From contig OZ026603.1 in NCBI GenBank assembly GCA_964020085.1, positions 6,808,046 to 6,872,045 of the forward strand: DNA of 64,000 nt, read 5' to 3'. How positions within the stretch are numbered: position 1 is the first letter of the stretch; every line of letters starts with the position of its first letter. The position numbers were made by a program, and so were the translations under genes. The notes under the pieces are model-generated. The model saw only the letters and a program-made list of their open reading frames with translations, was not told the DNA's origin and did not search any database. Below, one piece after another: positions 8,411-21,189 of this stretch. The DNA comes from Micromussa lordhowensis. Taxonomy: Eukaryota > Cnidaria > Anthozoa > Scleractinia > Lobophylliidae.

Positions 8411-11204
8411 TGGCATTGGCGCCAGGGTGTTTTTTCTGGCCTTCTTTTGTCAGTAGTTTCCCCAAGTCCCAACTTTGCAGAATTTCAGAAAACGCGCGCT
8501 GGGGGTCCCCTTGGCAAATTTGACATAGCTCGGCTTCACGGGCACTTTAAGAGGCGCGGTTTGAAGCAAAATGTTTTGCTAGGTTGGCACTTTAAGGAAA
8601 TTATAGTTAGAACATGATGGCATTGGCGCCATGGTGTTTTTTCTGGCCTTCTTTTTGCAGTAGTTTCCCCTGGTCCCAACTTTGCAGAATTTCAGAAAAC
8701 GCGCGCTGGGGGGCCCCTTGGCAAATTTGACATAGCTCGGCTTCACGGGCACTTTAAGAGGCGCGGTTTGCAGCAAAATATTCTGCTAGGTTGGCACTTC
8801 AAGGAAATGCTAGTTAGAACATGATGGCATTGGCGCCAGGGTGTTTTTTCTGGCCTTCTTTTGTCAGTAGTTTCCCCAAGTCCCAACTTTGCAGAATTTC
8901 AGAAAACGCGCGCTGGGGTCCCCTTGGCAAATTTGACATAGCTCGGCTTCACGGGCACTTTAAGAGGCGCGGTTTGAAGCAAAATGTTTTGCTAGGTTGG
9001 CACTTTAAGGAAATCATAGTTAGAACATGATGGCATTGGCGCCAGGGTGTTTTTTCTGGCCTTCTTTTTGCAGTAGTTTCCCCTGGTCCCAACTTTGCAG
9101 AATTTCAGAAAACGCGCGCTGGGGGTCCCCTTGGCAAATTTGACATAGCTCGGCTTCACGGGCACTTTAAGAGGCGCGGTTTGCAGCAAAATGTTTTGCT
9201 AGGTTCGCACTTTAAGGAAATTATAGTTACAACATGATGGCATTGGCGCCAGGGTGTTTTTTCTGGCCTTCTTTTTGCAGTAGTTTCCCCTGGTCCCAAC
9301 TTTGCAGAATTTCAGAAAACGCGCGCTGGGGATCCCCTTGGCAAATTTGACATAGCTCGGCTTCACGGGCACTTTAAGAGGCGCGGTTTGCAGCAAAATG
9401 TTCTGCTAGGTTGGCACTTCAAGGAAATTCTAGTTAGAACATGATGGCATTGGCGCCAGGTTGTTTTTTCTGGCCTTCTTTTTGCAGTAGTTTCCCCTGG
9501 TCCCAACTTTGCAGAATTTCAGAAAACGCGCGCTGGGGGTCCCCTTGGCAAATTTGACATAGCTCGGCTTCACGGGCACTTTAAGAGGCGCGGTTTGCAG
9601 CAAAATGTTCTGCTAGGTCGGCACTTCAAGGAAATCCTAGTTAGAAAATGATGTCATTGGCGCCAGGGTGTTTTTTCTGGCCTTCTTTTTGCAGTAGTTT
9701 CCCCTGGTCCCAACTTTGCAGAATTTCAGAAAACGCGCGCTGGGGGTCCCCTTGGCAAATTTGACATAGCTCGGCTTCACGGGCACTTTAAGAGGCGCGC
9801 TTTGCAGCAAAATGTTCTGCTAGGTTGGCACTTCAAGGAAATCTTAGTTAGAACATGATGGCATTGGCGCCAGGGTGTTTTTTCTTGCCTTCTTTTCGCA
9901 GTAGTTTCCCCTGGTCCAAACTTTGCAGAATTTCAGAAAACGCGTGCTGGGGGTCCCCTTGGCAAATTTGACATAACTCGGCTTCACGGGCACTTTAAGA
10001 GGCGCGGTTTGCAGCAAAATGTTTTGCTAGGTTGGCACTTCAAGGAAATTTTAGTTAGAACATGATGGCATTGGCGCCAAGGTGTTTTTTCTGGCCTTAT
10101 TTTTGCAGTAGTTTCCCCTGGTCCCAACTTTGCAGAATTTCAGAAAACGCGCGCTGGGGGTCCCCTTGGCAAATTTAACATAGCTCGGCTTCACGGGCAC
10201 TTTAAGAGGCGCGGTTTGCAGCAAAATGTTCTGCTAGGTTGGCACTTCAACGAAATTTTAGTTAGAAGATGATGGCATTGGCGCCAGGGTTTTTTTTCTT
10301 GCCTTCTTTTTGCAGTAGTTTCTCCTGGTCCCAACTTTGCAGAATTTCAGAAAACGCGCGCTGGGGGTCCCCTTGGCAAATTTGACATAGCTCGGCTTTA
10401 CGGGCATTTTAAGAGGCGCGGTTTGCAGCAAAATGTTCTGCTAGGTTGGCACTTCAAGGAAATCCTAGTTAGAACATGATGGCATTGGCGCCAGGGTGTT
10501 TTCTCTGGCCTTCTTTTTGCAGTAGTTTCCCCTGGTCCCAACTTTGCAGAATTTCAGAAAACGCGCGCTGGGGGTCCCCTTGGCATATTTGACATAGCTC
10601 GGCTTCACGGGCACTTTAAGAGGCGCAGTTTGCAGCAAAATGTTCTGCTAGGTTGGCACTTTAAGGAAATCCTAGTTAGAACATGATGGCATTGGCGCCA
10701 GGGTGTTTTTTCTGGCCTTCTTTTTGCAGTAGTTTCCCCTGGTCCCAACTTTGCAGAATTTCAGAAAACGCGCGCTGGGGGTCCCCTTGGCAAATTTGAC
10801 ATAGCTCGGCTTCACGGGCACTTTAAGAGGCGCGGTTTGCAGCAAAATGTTTTGCTAGGTTAAAACATCAAGGAAATCCTAGTTAGAACATGATGGCATT
10901 GGCGCCAGGGTGTTTTTTCTGGCCTTCTTTTTGCAGTAGTTTCCCCTGGTCCCAACTTTGCAGAATTTCAGAAAACGCGCGCTGGGGGTCCCCTTGGCAA
11001 ATTTGACATAGCTCGGCTTCACGGGCACTTTAAGAGGCGCGGTTTGCAGCAAAATGTTCTGCTAGGTTGGCACTTCAAGGAAATCCTAGTTAGAACATGA
11101 TGGCATTGGCGCCAGGGTGTTTTTTCTGGCCTTCTTTTTGCAGTAGTTTCCCCTGGTCCCAACTTTGCAGAATTTCAGAAAACGCGCGCTGGGGGTCCCC
11201 TTGG
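8410..11204 (+). repeat. Block of about 13.5 monomers, first copy
   Basis: This stretch matches 15447-18241 with a shift of 7037 (34 monomers minus 1 base). It contains two divergent TTTTGTCAG monomers (8445 and 8859), a GGGGGGCCCC variant (8708), a one-base deletion in CTGGGGTCCCC (8921), GGGGATCCCC (9328), CTTTTCGCAG (9893), and the altered GGTTAAAACATCAAGG (10858). By eye I find three differences from the second copy: 9206, 10248 and 10455. The last two both fall at hypervariable phase 107. Confidence 0.85.
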
Positions 11205-11474
11205 CAAATTTGACATAGCTCGGCTTCACGGGCACTTTAAGAGGCGCGGTTTGCAGCAAAATGTTTTGCTAGGTTGGCACTTCAAGGAAATTCTAGTTAG
11301 AACATGATGGCATTGGCGCCAGGGTGTTTTTTCTGGCCTTCTTTTTGCAGTAGTTTCCCCTGGTCCCAACTTTGCAGAATTTCAGAAAACGCGCGCTGGG
11401 GGTCCCCTTGGCAAATTTGACATAGCTCGGCTTCACGGGCACTTTAAGAGGCGCGGTTTGCAGCAAAATGTTCT
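11205..11474 (+). repeat. Linking monomers between the 13.5-monomer block and the next nine-monomer block
   Basis: About one monomer of ordinary consensus type. It lacks the markers of the blocks on either side; at 11263 it has TTTTGCT where the corresponding base of the downstream copy (18300) gives TTCTGCT, which sets the right limit of the preceding block. Confidence 0.55.
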
Positions 11475-12712
11475 GCTAGGTTGGCACTTTAAGGAAATCC
11501 TAGTTAGAACATGATAGCATTGGCGCCAGGGTGTTTTTTCTGGCCTTCTTTTTGCAGTAGTTTCCCCTGGTCCCAACTTTGCAGAATTTCAGAAAACGCG
11601 CGCTGGGGGTCCCCTTGGCAAATTTGACATAGCTCGGCTTCACGGGCACTTTAAGAGGCGCGGTTTGCAGCAAAATGTTCTGCTAGGTTGGCACTTCAAG
11701 GAAATGTTAGTTAGATCATGATGGCATTGGCGCCAGGGTGTTTTTTCTGGCCTTCTTTTTGCAGTAGTTTTGCCCTGGTCCCAACTTTGCAGAATTTCAG
11801 AAAACGCGCGCTGGGGGTCCCCTTGGCAAATTTGACATAGCTCGGCTTCACGGGCACTTTAAGAGGCGCGGTTTGCAGCAAAATGTTCTGCTACGTTGGC
11901 ACTTCAAGGAAATCCTAGTTAGAACATGATGGCATTGGCGCCAGGGTGTTTTTTCTGGCCTTCTTTTTGCAGTAGTTTCCCCTGGTCCCAACTTTGCAGA
12001 ATTTCAGAAAACGTGCGCTGGGGGTCCCCTTGGCAAATTTGACATAGCTCGGCTTCACGGGCACTTTAAGAGGCGCGGTTTGCAGCAAAATTTTCTGCTA
12101 GGTTGGCACTTCAAGGAAATTCTAGTTAGAACATGATGGAATTGGCGCGAGGGTGTTTTTTCTGGCCTTCTTTTTGCAGTAGTTTCCCCTGGTCCCAACT
12201 TTGCAGAATTTCAGAAAACGCGCGCTGGGGGTCGCCTTGGCAAATTTGACATAGCTCGGCTTCACGGGCACTTTAAGAGGCGCGGTTTGCAGCAAAATGT
12301 TCTGCTAGGCTGGCACTTTAAGGAAATTGTAGTTAGAACATGATAGCATTGGCGCCAGGGTGTTTTTTCTGGCCTTCTTTTTGCAGTAGTTTCCCTGGTC
12401 CCAACTTTGCAGAATTTCAGAAAACGCGCGCTGGGGGTCCCCTTGGCAAATTTGACATAGCTCGGCTTCACGGGCACTTTAAGAGGCGCGGTTTGCAGCA
12501 AAATGTTCTGCTAGGTTGGCACTTTAAGGAAATCCTAGTTAGAACATGATGGCATTGGCGCCAGGGTGTTTTTTCTGGCCTTCTTTTTGCAGTAGTTTCC
12601 CCTGGTCCCAACTTTGCAGAATTTCAGAAAACGCGCGCTGGGGATCCCCTTGGCAAATTTGACATAGCTCGGCTTCACGGGCACTTTAAGAGGCGCGGTT
12701 TGCAGCAAAATG
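11475..12712 (+). repeat. Nine-monomer unit, partial copy (last six monomers)
   Basis: Markers of 6715-7952 recur here with a shift of 4760: TTAGATCATG (11711), TTTTGCCC (11768), CTACGTTGG (11891), ACGTGCGC (12012), AAAATTTTCTGC (12086) and GTCGCCTTGG (12231). Compared with 6715-7952, phase 107 differs in at least two monomers (T to C near 11696, G to C near 11904). Confidence 0.8.
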
Positions 12713-14575
12713 TTTTGCTAGCTTGGCACTTTAAGGAAATCCTAGTTAGAACATGATGGCATTGGCGCCAGGGTGTTTTTTCTGGCCTTCTTTTTGCAGT
12801 AGTTTCCCCTGGTCCCAACTTTGCAGAATTTCAGAAAACGCGCGCTGGGGGTCCCCTTGGCAAATTTGACATAGCTCGGCTTCACGGGCACTTTAAGAGG
12901 CGCGGTTTGCAGCAAAATGTTTTGCTAGGTTGGCACTTTAAGGAAATCCTAGCTAGAACATGATGGCATTGGCGCCAGGGTGTTTTTTTTGGCCTTCTTT
13001 TTGCAGTAGTTTCCCCTGGTCCCAACTTTGCAGAATTTCAGAAAACGCGCGCTGGGGGTCCCCTTGGCAAATTTGACATAGCTCGGCTTCACGGGCACTT
13101 TAAGAGGCGCGGTTTGCAGCAACATGTTTTGCTGGGTTGGCACTTTAAGGAAATTGTAGTTAAAACATGATGGCATTGGCGCCAGGGTGTTTTTTCTGGC
13201 CTTCTTTTTGCAGTAGTTTCTCCTGGTCCCAACTTTGCAGAATTTCAGAAAACGCGCGCTGGGGGTCCCCTTGGCAAATTTGACATAGCTCGGCTTCACG
13301 GGCACTTTAAGAGGCGCGGTTTGCAGCAAAATGTTCTGCTAGGTTGGCACTTTAAGGAAATCCTAGTTAGAACATGATAGCATTGGCGCCAGGGTGTTTT
13401 TTCTGGCCTTCTTTTTGCAGTAGTTTCCCCTGGTCCCAACTTTGCAGAATTTCAGAAAACGCGCGCTGGGGGTCCCCTTGGCAAATTTGACATAGCTCGG
13501 CTTCACGGGAACTTTAAGAGGCGCAGTTTGCAGCAAAATGTTCTGCTAGGTTGGCACTTTAAGGAAATCTTAGTTAGATCATGATGGCATTGGCGCCAGG
13601 GTGTTTTTTCTGGCCTTCTTTTTGCAGTAGTTTTGCCCTGGTCCCAACTTTGCAGAATTTCAGAAAACGCGCGCTGGGGGTCCCCTTGGCAAATTTGACA
13701 TAGCTCGGCTTCACGGGCACTTTAAGAGGCGCGGTTTGCAGCAAAATGTTCTGCTACGTTGGCACTTGAAGGAAATCCTAGTTAGAAGATGATGGCATTG
13801 GCGCCAGGGTGTTTTTTCTGGCCTTCTTTTTGCAGTAGTTTCCCCTGGTCCCAACTTTGCAGAATTTCAGAAAACGTGCGCTGGGGGTCCCCTTGGCAAA
13901 TTTGACATAGCTCGGCTTCACGGGCACTTTAAGAGGCGCGGTTTGCAGCAAAATTTTCTGCTAGGTTGGCACTTCAAGGAAATTCTAGTTAGAACATGAT
14001 GGCATTGGCGCGAGGGTGTTTTTTATGGCCTTCTTTTTGCAGTAGTTTCCCCTGGTCCCAACTTTGCAGAATTTCAGAAAACGCGCGCTGGGGGTCACCT
14101 TGGCAAATTTGACATAGCTCGGCTTCACGGGCACTTTAAGAGGCGCGGTTTGCAGCAAAATGTTCTGCTAGGCTGGCACTTTAAGGAAATTCTAGTTAAA
14201 ACATAATAGCATTGGCGCCAGGGTGTTTTTTCTGGCCTTCTTTTTGCAGTAGTTTCCCTGGTCCCAACTTTGCAGAATTTCAGAAAACGCGCGCTGGGGG
14301 TCCCCTTGGCAAATTTGACATAGCTCGGCTTCACGGGCACTTTAAGAGGCGCAGTTTGCAGCAAAATGTTCTGCTAGGTTGGCACTTTAAGAAAATGCTA
14401 GTTAGAACATGATGGCATTGGCGCCAGGGTGTTTTTTCTGGCCTTCTTTTTGCAGTAGTTTCCCCTGGTCCCAACTTTGCAGAATTTCAGAAAACGCGCG
14501 CTGGGGGTCCCCTTGGCAAATTTGACATAGCTCGGCTTCACGGGCACTTTAAGAGGCGCGGTTTGCACCAAAATG
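12713..14575 (+). repeat. Nine-monomer unit, full copy
   Basis: Delimited by GCTAGCTTGG at 12717 and 14580 (1863 bp apart). It matches 6090-7952 with a shift of 6623. Its last six monomers also match 11475-12712 with a shift of 1863, so two copies lie in tandem here. Shared markers include TTTTGCCC (13631) and CAACATG (13120). Confidence 0.85.
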
Positions 14576-15446
14576 TTTTGCTAGCTTGGCACTTTAAGGA
14601 AATCCTAGTTAGAACATGATGGCATTGGCGCCAGGGTGTTTTTTCTGGCCTTCTTTTTGCAGTAGTTTCCCCTGGTCCCAACTTTGCAGAATTTCAGAAA
14701 ACGCGCGCTGGGGGTCCCCTTGGCAAATTTGACATAGCTCGGCTTCACGGGCACTTTAAGAGGCGCGGTTTGCAGCAAAATGTTTTGCTAGGTTGGCACT
14801 TTAAGGAAATCCTAGCTAGAACATGATGGCATTGGCGCCAGGGTGTTTTTTCTGGCCTTCTTTTTGCAGTAGTTTCCCCTGGTCCCAACTTTGCAGAATT
14901 TCAGAAAACGCGCGCTGGGGGTCCCCTTGGCAAATTTGACATAGCTCGGCTTCACGGGCACTTTAAGAGGCGCGGTTTGCAGCAACATGTTTTGCTGGGT
15001 TGGCACTTTAAGGAAATTCTAGTTAAAACATGATGGCATTGGCGCCAGGGTGTTTTTTCTGGCCTTCTTTTTGCAGTAGTTTCTCCTGGTCCCAACTTTG
15101 CAGAATTTCAGAAAACGCGCGCTGGGGGTCCCCTTGGCAAATTTGACATAGCTCGGCTTCACGGGCACTTTAAGAGGCGCGGTTTGCAGCAAAATGTTTT
15201 GCTAGGTTGGCACTTCAAGGAAATTCTAGTTAGAACATGATGGCATTGGCGCCAGGGTGTTTTTTCTGGCCTTCTTTTTGCAGTAGTTTCCCCTGGTCCC
15301 AACTTTGCAGAATTTCAGAAAACGCGCGCTGGGGGGCCCCTTGGCAAATTTGACATAGCTCGGCTTCACGGGCACTTTAAGAGGCGCGGTTTGCAGCAAA
15401 ATATTCTGCTAGGTTGGCACTTCAAGGAAATGCTAGTTAGAACATG
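14576..15446 (+). repeat. Nine-monomer unit, partial copy, ending in a two-monomer duplication
   Basis: This begins like 7953 (GCACCAAAATG at 14566 equals 7943) and includes CAACATGTTTTGCTGGG near 14982. Near 15075 it keeps the TTTCTCCTGG marker of the nine-monomer unit (as near 6594), unlike 8445. The markers GGGGGGCCCC (15333) and AAAATATTCTGC (15400) then recur 414 bp later at 15747 and 15814, a two-monomer tandem duplication. This explains why the shift relative to the first copy changes from 6623 to 7037. Confidence 0.75.
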
Positions 15447-18241
15447 ATGGCATTGGCGCCAGGGTGTTTTTTCTGGCCTTCTTTTGTCAGTAGTTTCCCC
15501 AAGTCCCAACTTTGCAGAATTTCAGAAAACGCGCGCTGGGGGTCCCCTTGGCAAATTTGACATAGCTCGGCTTCACGGGCACTTTAAGAGGCGCGGTTTG
15601 AAGCAAAATGTTTTGCTAGGTTGGCACTTTAAGGAAATTATAGTTAGAACATGATGGCATTGGCGCCATGGTGTTTTTTCTGGCCTTCTTTTTGCAGTAG
15701 TTTCCCCTGGTCCCAACTTTGCAGAATTTCAGAAAACGCGCGCTGGGGGGCCCCTTGGCAAATTTGACATAGCTCGGCTTCACGGGCACTTTAAGAGGCG
15801 CGGTTTGCAGCAAAATATTCTGCTAGGTTGGCACTTCAAGGAAATGCTAGTTAGAACATGATGGCATTGGCGCCAGGGTGTTTTTTCTGGCCTTCTTTTG
15901 TCAGTAGTTTCCCCAAGTCCCAACTTTGCAGAATTTCAGAAAACGCGCGCTGGGGTCCCCTTGGCAAATTTGACATAGCTCGGCTTCACGGGCACTTTAA
16001 GAGGCGCGGTTTGAAGCAAAATGTTTTGCTAGGTTGGCACTTTAAGGAAATCATAGTTAGAACATGATGGCATTGGCGCCAGGGTGTTTTTTCTGGCCTT
16101 CTTTTTGCAGTAGTTTCCCCTGGTCCCAACTTTGCAGAATTTCAGAAAACGCGCGCTGGGGGTCCCCTTGGCAAATTTGACATAGCTCGGCTTCACGGGC
16201 ACTTTAAGAGGCGCGGTTTGCAGCAAAATGTTTTGCTAGGTTGGCACTTTAAGGAAATTATAGTTACAACATGATGGCATTGGCGCCAGGGTGTTTTTTC
16301 TGGCCTTCTTTTTGCAGTAGTTTCCCCTGGTCCCAACTTTGCAGAATTTCAGAAAACGCGCGCTGGGGATCCCCTTGGCAAATTTGACATAGCTCGGCTT
16401 CACGGGCACTTTAAGAGGCGCGGTTTGCAGCAAAATGTTCTGCTAGGTTGGCACTTCAAGGAAATTCTAGTTAGAACATGATGGCATTGGCGCCAGGTTG
16501 TTTTTTCTGGCCTTCTTTTTGCAGTAGTTTCCCCTGGTCCCAACTTTGCAGAATTTCAGAAAACGCGCGCTGGGGGTCCCCTTGGCAAATTTGACATAGC
16601 TCGGCTTCACGGGCACTTTAAGAGGCGCGGTTTGCAGCAAAATGTTCTGCTAGGTCGGCACTTCAAGGAAATCCTAGTTAGAAAATGATGTCATTGGCGC
16701 CAGGGTGTTTTTTCTGGCCTTCTTTTTGCAGTAGTTTCCCCTGGTCCCAACTTTGCAGAATTTCAGAAAACGCGCGCTGGGGGTCCCCTTGGCAAATTTG
16801 ACATAGCTCGGCTTCACGGGCACTTTAAGAGGCGCGCTTTGCAGCAAAATGTTCTGCTAGGTTGGCACTTCAAGGAAATCTTAGTTAGAACATGATGGCA
16901 TTGGCGCCAGGGTGTTTTTTCTTGCCTTCTTTTCGCAGTAGTTTCCCCTGGTCCAAACTTTGCAGAATTTCAGAAAACGCGTGCTGGGGGTCCCCTTGGC
17001 AAATTTGACATAACTCGGCTTCACGGGCACTTTAAGAGGCGCGGTTTGCAGCAAAATGTTTTGCTAGGTTGGCACTTCAAGGAAATTTTAGTTAGAACAT
17101 GATGGCATTGGCGCCAAGGTGTTTTTTCTGGCCTTATTTTTGCAGTAGTTTCCCCTGGTCCCAACTTTGCAGAATTTCAGAAAACGCGCGCTGGGGGTCC
17201 CCTTGGCAAATTTAACATAGCTCGGCTTCACGGGCACTTTAAGAGGCGCGGTTTGCAGCAAAATGTTCTGCTAGGTTGGCACTTTAACGAAATTTTAGTT
17301 AGAAGATGATGGCATTGGCGCCAGGGTTTTTTTTCTTGCCTTCTTTTTGCAGTAGTTTCTCCTGGTCCCAACTTTGCAGAATTTCAGAAAACGCGCGCTG
17401 GGGGTCCCCTTGGCAAATTTGACATAGCTCGGCTTTACGGGCATTTTAAGAGGCGCGGTTTGCAGCAAAATGTTCTGCTAGGTTGGCACTTTAAGGAAAT
17501 CCTAGTTAGAACATGATGGCATTGGCGCCAGGGTGTTTTCTCTGGCCTTCTTTTTGCAGTAGTTTCCCCTGGTCCCAACTTTGCAGAATTTCAGAAAACG
17601 CGCGCTGGGGGTCCCCTTGGCATATTTGACATAGCTCGGCTTCACGGGCACTTTAAGAGGCGCAGTTTGCAGCAAAATGTTCTGCTAGGTTGGCACTTTA
17701 AGGAAATCCTAGTTAGAACATGATGGCATTGGCGCCAGGGTGTTTTTTCTGGCCTTCTTTTTGCAGTAGTTTCCCCTGGTCCCAACTTTGCAGAATTTCA
17801 GAAAACGCGCGCTGGGGGTCCCCTTGGCAAATTTGACATAGCTCGGCTTCACGGGCACTTTAAGAGGCGCGGTTTGCAGCAAAATGTTTTGCTAGGTTAA
17901 AACATCAAGGAAATCCTAGTTAGAACATGATGGCATTGGCGCCAGGGTGTTTTTTCTGGCCTTCTTTTTGCAGTAGTTTCCCCTGGTCCCAACTTTGCAG
18001 AATTTCAGAAAACGCGCGCTGGGGGTCCCCTTGGCAAATTTGACATAGCTCGGCTTCACGGGCACTTTAAGAGGCGCGGTTTGCAGCAAAATGTTCTGCT
18101 AGGTTGGCACTTCAAGGAAATCCTAGTTAGAACATGATGGCATTGGCGCCAGGGTGTTTTTTCTGGCCTTCTTTTTGCAGTAGTTTCCCCTGGTCCCAAC
18201 TTTGCAGAATTTCAGAAAACGCGCGCTGGGGGTCCCCTTGG
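15447..18241 (+). repeat. Block of about 13.5 monomers, second copy
   Basis: This matches 8410-11204 with a shift of 7037 throughout. TTTTGTCAG lies at 15482 and 15896, CTTTTCGCAG near 16930 and GCTAGGTTAAAACATC at 17891 (10854 in the first copy). Only three single-base differences were found by eye, so the duplication is recent. Similarity fades at 18242 (T against C at 11205) and 18300. Confidence 0.85.
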
Positions 18242-18699
18242 TAAATTTGACATAGCTCGGCTTCACGGGCACTTTAAGAGGCGCAGTTTGCAGCAAAATG
18301 TTCTGCTAGGTTGGCACTTTAAGGAAATTCAAGTTAGAACATGATGGCATTGGCGCCAGGGTGTTTTTTCTGGCCTTCTTTTTGCAGTAGTTTCCCCTGG
18401 TCCCAACTTTGCAGAATTTCAGAAAACGCGCGCTGGGGGTCCCCTTGGCAAATTTGACATAGCTCGGCTTCACGGGCACTTTAAGAGGCGCGGTTTGCAG
18501 CAAAATGTTTTGCTAGGTTGGCACTTGAAGGAAATTTTAGTTAGAACATGATGGCATTGGCGCCAGGGTGTTTTTTCTGGCCTTCTTTTTGCAGTAGTTT
18601 CCCCTGGTCCCAACTTTGCAGAATTTCAGAAAACGCGCGCTGGGGGTCCCCTTGGCAAATTTGACATAGCTCGGCTTCACGGGCACTTTAAGAGGCGCC
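18242..18699 (+). repeat. Consensus-type monomers
   Basis: About two monomers with no private marker shared over a distance, apart from GAAATTCAAG near 18324. Nothing other than satellite is present. Confidence 0.7.
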
Positions 18700-20769
18700 G
18701 TTTGCAGCAAAATGTTCTGCTAGGTTGGCACTTCAAGGCAATCCTAGTTAGAACATGATGGCATTGGCGCCAGGGTGTTTTTTCTGGCCTTCTTTTTGCA
18801 GTAGTTTTCCCTGGTCCCAACTTTGCAGAATTTCAGAAAACGCGCGCTGGGGGTCCCCTTGGCAAATTTGACATAGCTCGGCTTCACGGGCATTTTAAGA
18901 GGCGCGGTTTGCAGCAAAATGTTCTGCTAGGTTGGCACTTGAAGGAAATGCTAGTTAGAACATGATGGCATTGGCGCCAGGGTGTTTTTTCTGGCCTTCT
19001 TTTTGCCGTAGTTTCCCCTGGTCCCAACTTAGCAGAATTTCAGAAAACGCGCGCTGGGGGTCCCCTTGGCAAATTTGACATAGCTCGGCTTCACGGGCAC
19101 TTTAAGAGGCGCGGTTTGCAGCAAAATGTTCTGCTAGGTTGGCACTTGAAGGAAATCCTAGTTAGAACATGATGGTATTGGCGCCAGGGTTTTTTTTTTG
19201 GCCTTCTTTTTGCAGTAGTTTCCCCTGGTCCCAACTTTGCAGAATTTCAGAAAACGCGCGCTGGGGGTCCCCTTGGCAAATTTGACATAGCTCGGCTTCA
19301 CGGGCACTTTAAGAGGCGCGGTTTGCAGCAAAATGTTTTGCCAGGTTGGCACTTCAAGGAAATCCTAGTTAGAACATGATGGCATTGGCGCCAGGGTGTT
19401 TTTTGTGGCCTTCTTTTTGCAGTAGTTTCCCCTGGTCCCAACTTTGCAGAATTTCAGAAAACGCGCGCTGGGGGTCCCCTTGGCAAATTTGACATAGCTC
19501 GGCTTCACGGGCACTTTAAGAGGCGCGGTTTGCAGCAAAATGTTTTGCTAGGTTAGCACTTTAAGGAAATCTTAGTTAGAACATGATGGCATTGGCGCCA
19601 GGGTGTTTTTTCTGGCCTTCTTTTTGCAGTAGTTTCCCCTGGTCCCAACTTTGCAGAATTTCAGAAAACGCGCGCTGGGGGTCCCCTTGGCAAATTTGAC
19701 ATAGCTCGGCTTCACGGGCACTTTAAGAGGCGCGGTTTGCAGCAAAATGTTCTGCTAGGTTGGCACTTCAAGGCAATCCTAGTTAGAACATGATGGCATT
19801 GGCGCCAGGGTGTTTTTTCTGGCCTTCTTTTTGCAGTAGTTTCCCCTGGTCCCAACTTTGCAGAATTTCAGAAAACGCGCGCTGGGGGTCCCCTTGGCAA
19901 ATTTGACATAGCTCGGCTTCACGGGCATTTTAAGAGGCGCGGTTTGCAGCAAAATGTTCTGCTAGGTTGGCACTTGAAGGAAATCCTAGTTAGAACATAA
20001 TGGCATTGGCGCCAGGGTGTTTTTTCTGGCCTTCTTTTTGCCGTAGTTTCCCCTGGTCCCAACTTTGCAGAATTTCAGAAAACGCGCCCTGGGGGTCCCC
20101 TTGGCAAATTTGACATAGCTCGGCTTCACGGGCACTTTAAGAGGCGCGGTTTGCAGCAAAATGTTCTGCTAGGTTGGCACTTGAAGGAAATCCTAGTTAG
20201 AACATGATGGTATTGGCGCCAGGGTGTTTTTTCTGGCCTTCTTTTTGCAGTAGTTTCCCCTGGTCCCAAATTTGCAGAATTTCAGAAAACGCGCGCTGGG
20301 GGTCCCCTTGGCAAATTTGACATAGCTCGGCTTCACGGGCACTTTAAGAGGCGCGGTTTGCAGCAAAATGTTTTGCTAGGTTAACACTTCAAGGAAATCG
20401 TAGTTAGAACATGATGGCATTGGCGCCAGGGTGTTTTTTGTGGCCTTCTTTTTGCAGTAGTTTCCCCTGGTCCCAACTTTGCAGAATTTCAGAAAACGCG
20501 TGCTGGGGTCCCCTTGGCAAATTTGACATAGCTCGGCTTCACGGGCACTTTAAGAGGCGCGGTTTGCAGCAAAATGTTCTGCTAGGTTGGCACTTCAAGG
20601 AAATCCTAGTTAGAACATGATGGCATTGGCGCCAGGGTGTTTTTTCTGGCCTTCTTTTTGCAGTAGTTTCCCCTGGTCCCAACTTTGCAGAATTTCAGAA
20701 AACGCGCGCTGGGGGTCCCCTTGGCAAATTTGACATAGCTCGGCTTCACGGGCACTTTAAGAGGCGCGC
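18700..20769 (+). repeat. Tandem five-monomer duplication
   Basis: Markers recur at a shift of 1035 = 5 x 207: TTTTGCCGTAG (19001 and 20036), GATGGTATTGG (19171 and 20206), CAAGGCAATCC (18735 and 19770), GGGCATTTTAAG (18889 and 19924) and TTTTTTGTGGCC (19399 and 20434). The second copy has lost one G in CTGGGGTCCCC near 20505. Confidence 0.8.
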
Positions 20770-21189
20770 TTTGCAGCAAAATGTTCTGCTAGGTTGGCAC
20801 TTCAAAGAAATCCTAGTTAGAACATAATGGCATTGGCGCCAGGGTGTTTGTTCTGGCCTTCTTTTTGCAGTAGTTTCCCCTGGTCCCAACTTTGCAGAAT
20901 TTCAGAAAACGCGCGCTGGGGGTCCCCTTGGCAAATTTGACATAGCTCGGCTTCACGGGCACTTTAAGAGGCGCGGTTTGCAGCAAAATGTTCTGCTAGG
21001 TTGGCACTTCAAGGCAATCCTAGTTAGAACATGATGGCATTGGCGCCAGGGTGTTTTTTCTGGCCTTCTTTTTGCAGTAGTTTTCCCTGGTCCCAACTTT
21101 GCAGAATTTCAGGAAACGCGCGCTGGGGGTCCCCTTGGCAAATTTGACATAGCTCGGCTTCACGGGCACTTTAAGAGGCGCGGTTTGCA
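20770..21189 (+). repeat. Consensus-type monomers
   Basis: Two monomers linking the five-monomer and three-monomer duplications. They carry GTGTTTGTTCTGG (20845) and TTTCAGGAAACG (21108); the latter marker is shared with the following block. Confidence 0.65.

Noticed and set aside
9328..9340. GGGGATCCCC restriction-type variant as a cloning scar
   Set aside because: It is a single-base G to A change within GGGGGTCCCC, occurs in several block-related monomers (9328, 12640, 16365, 22367, 23816, 25886), and is not accompanied by vector sequence.
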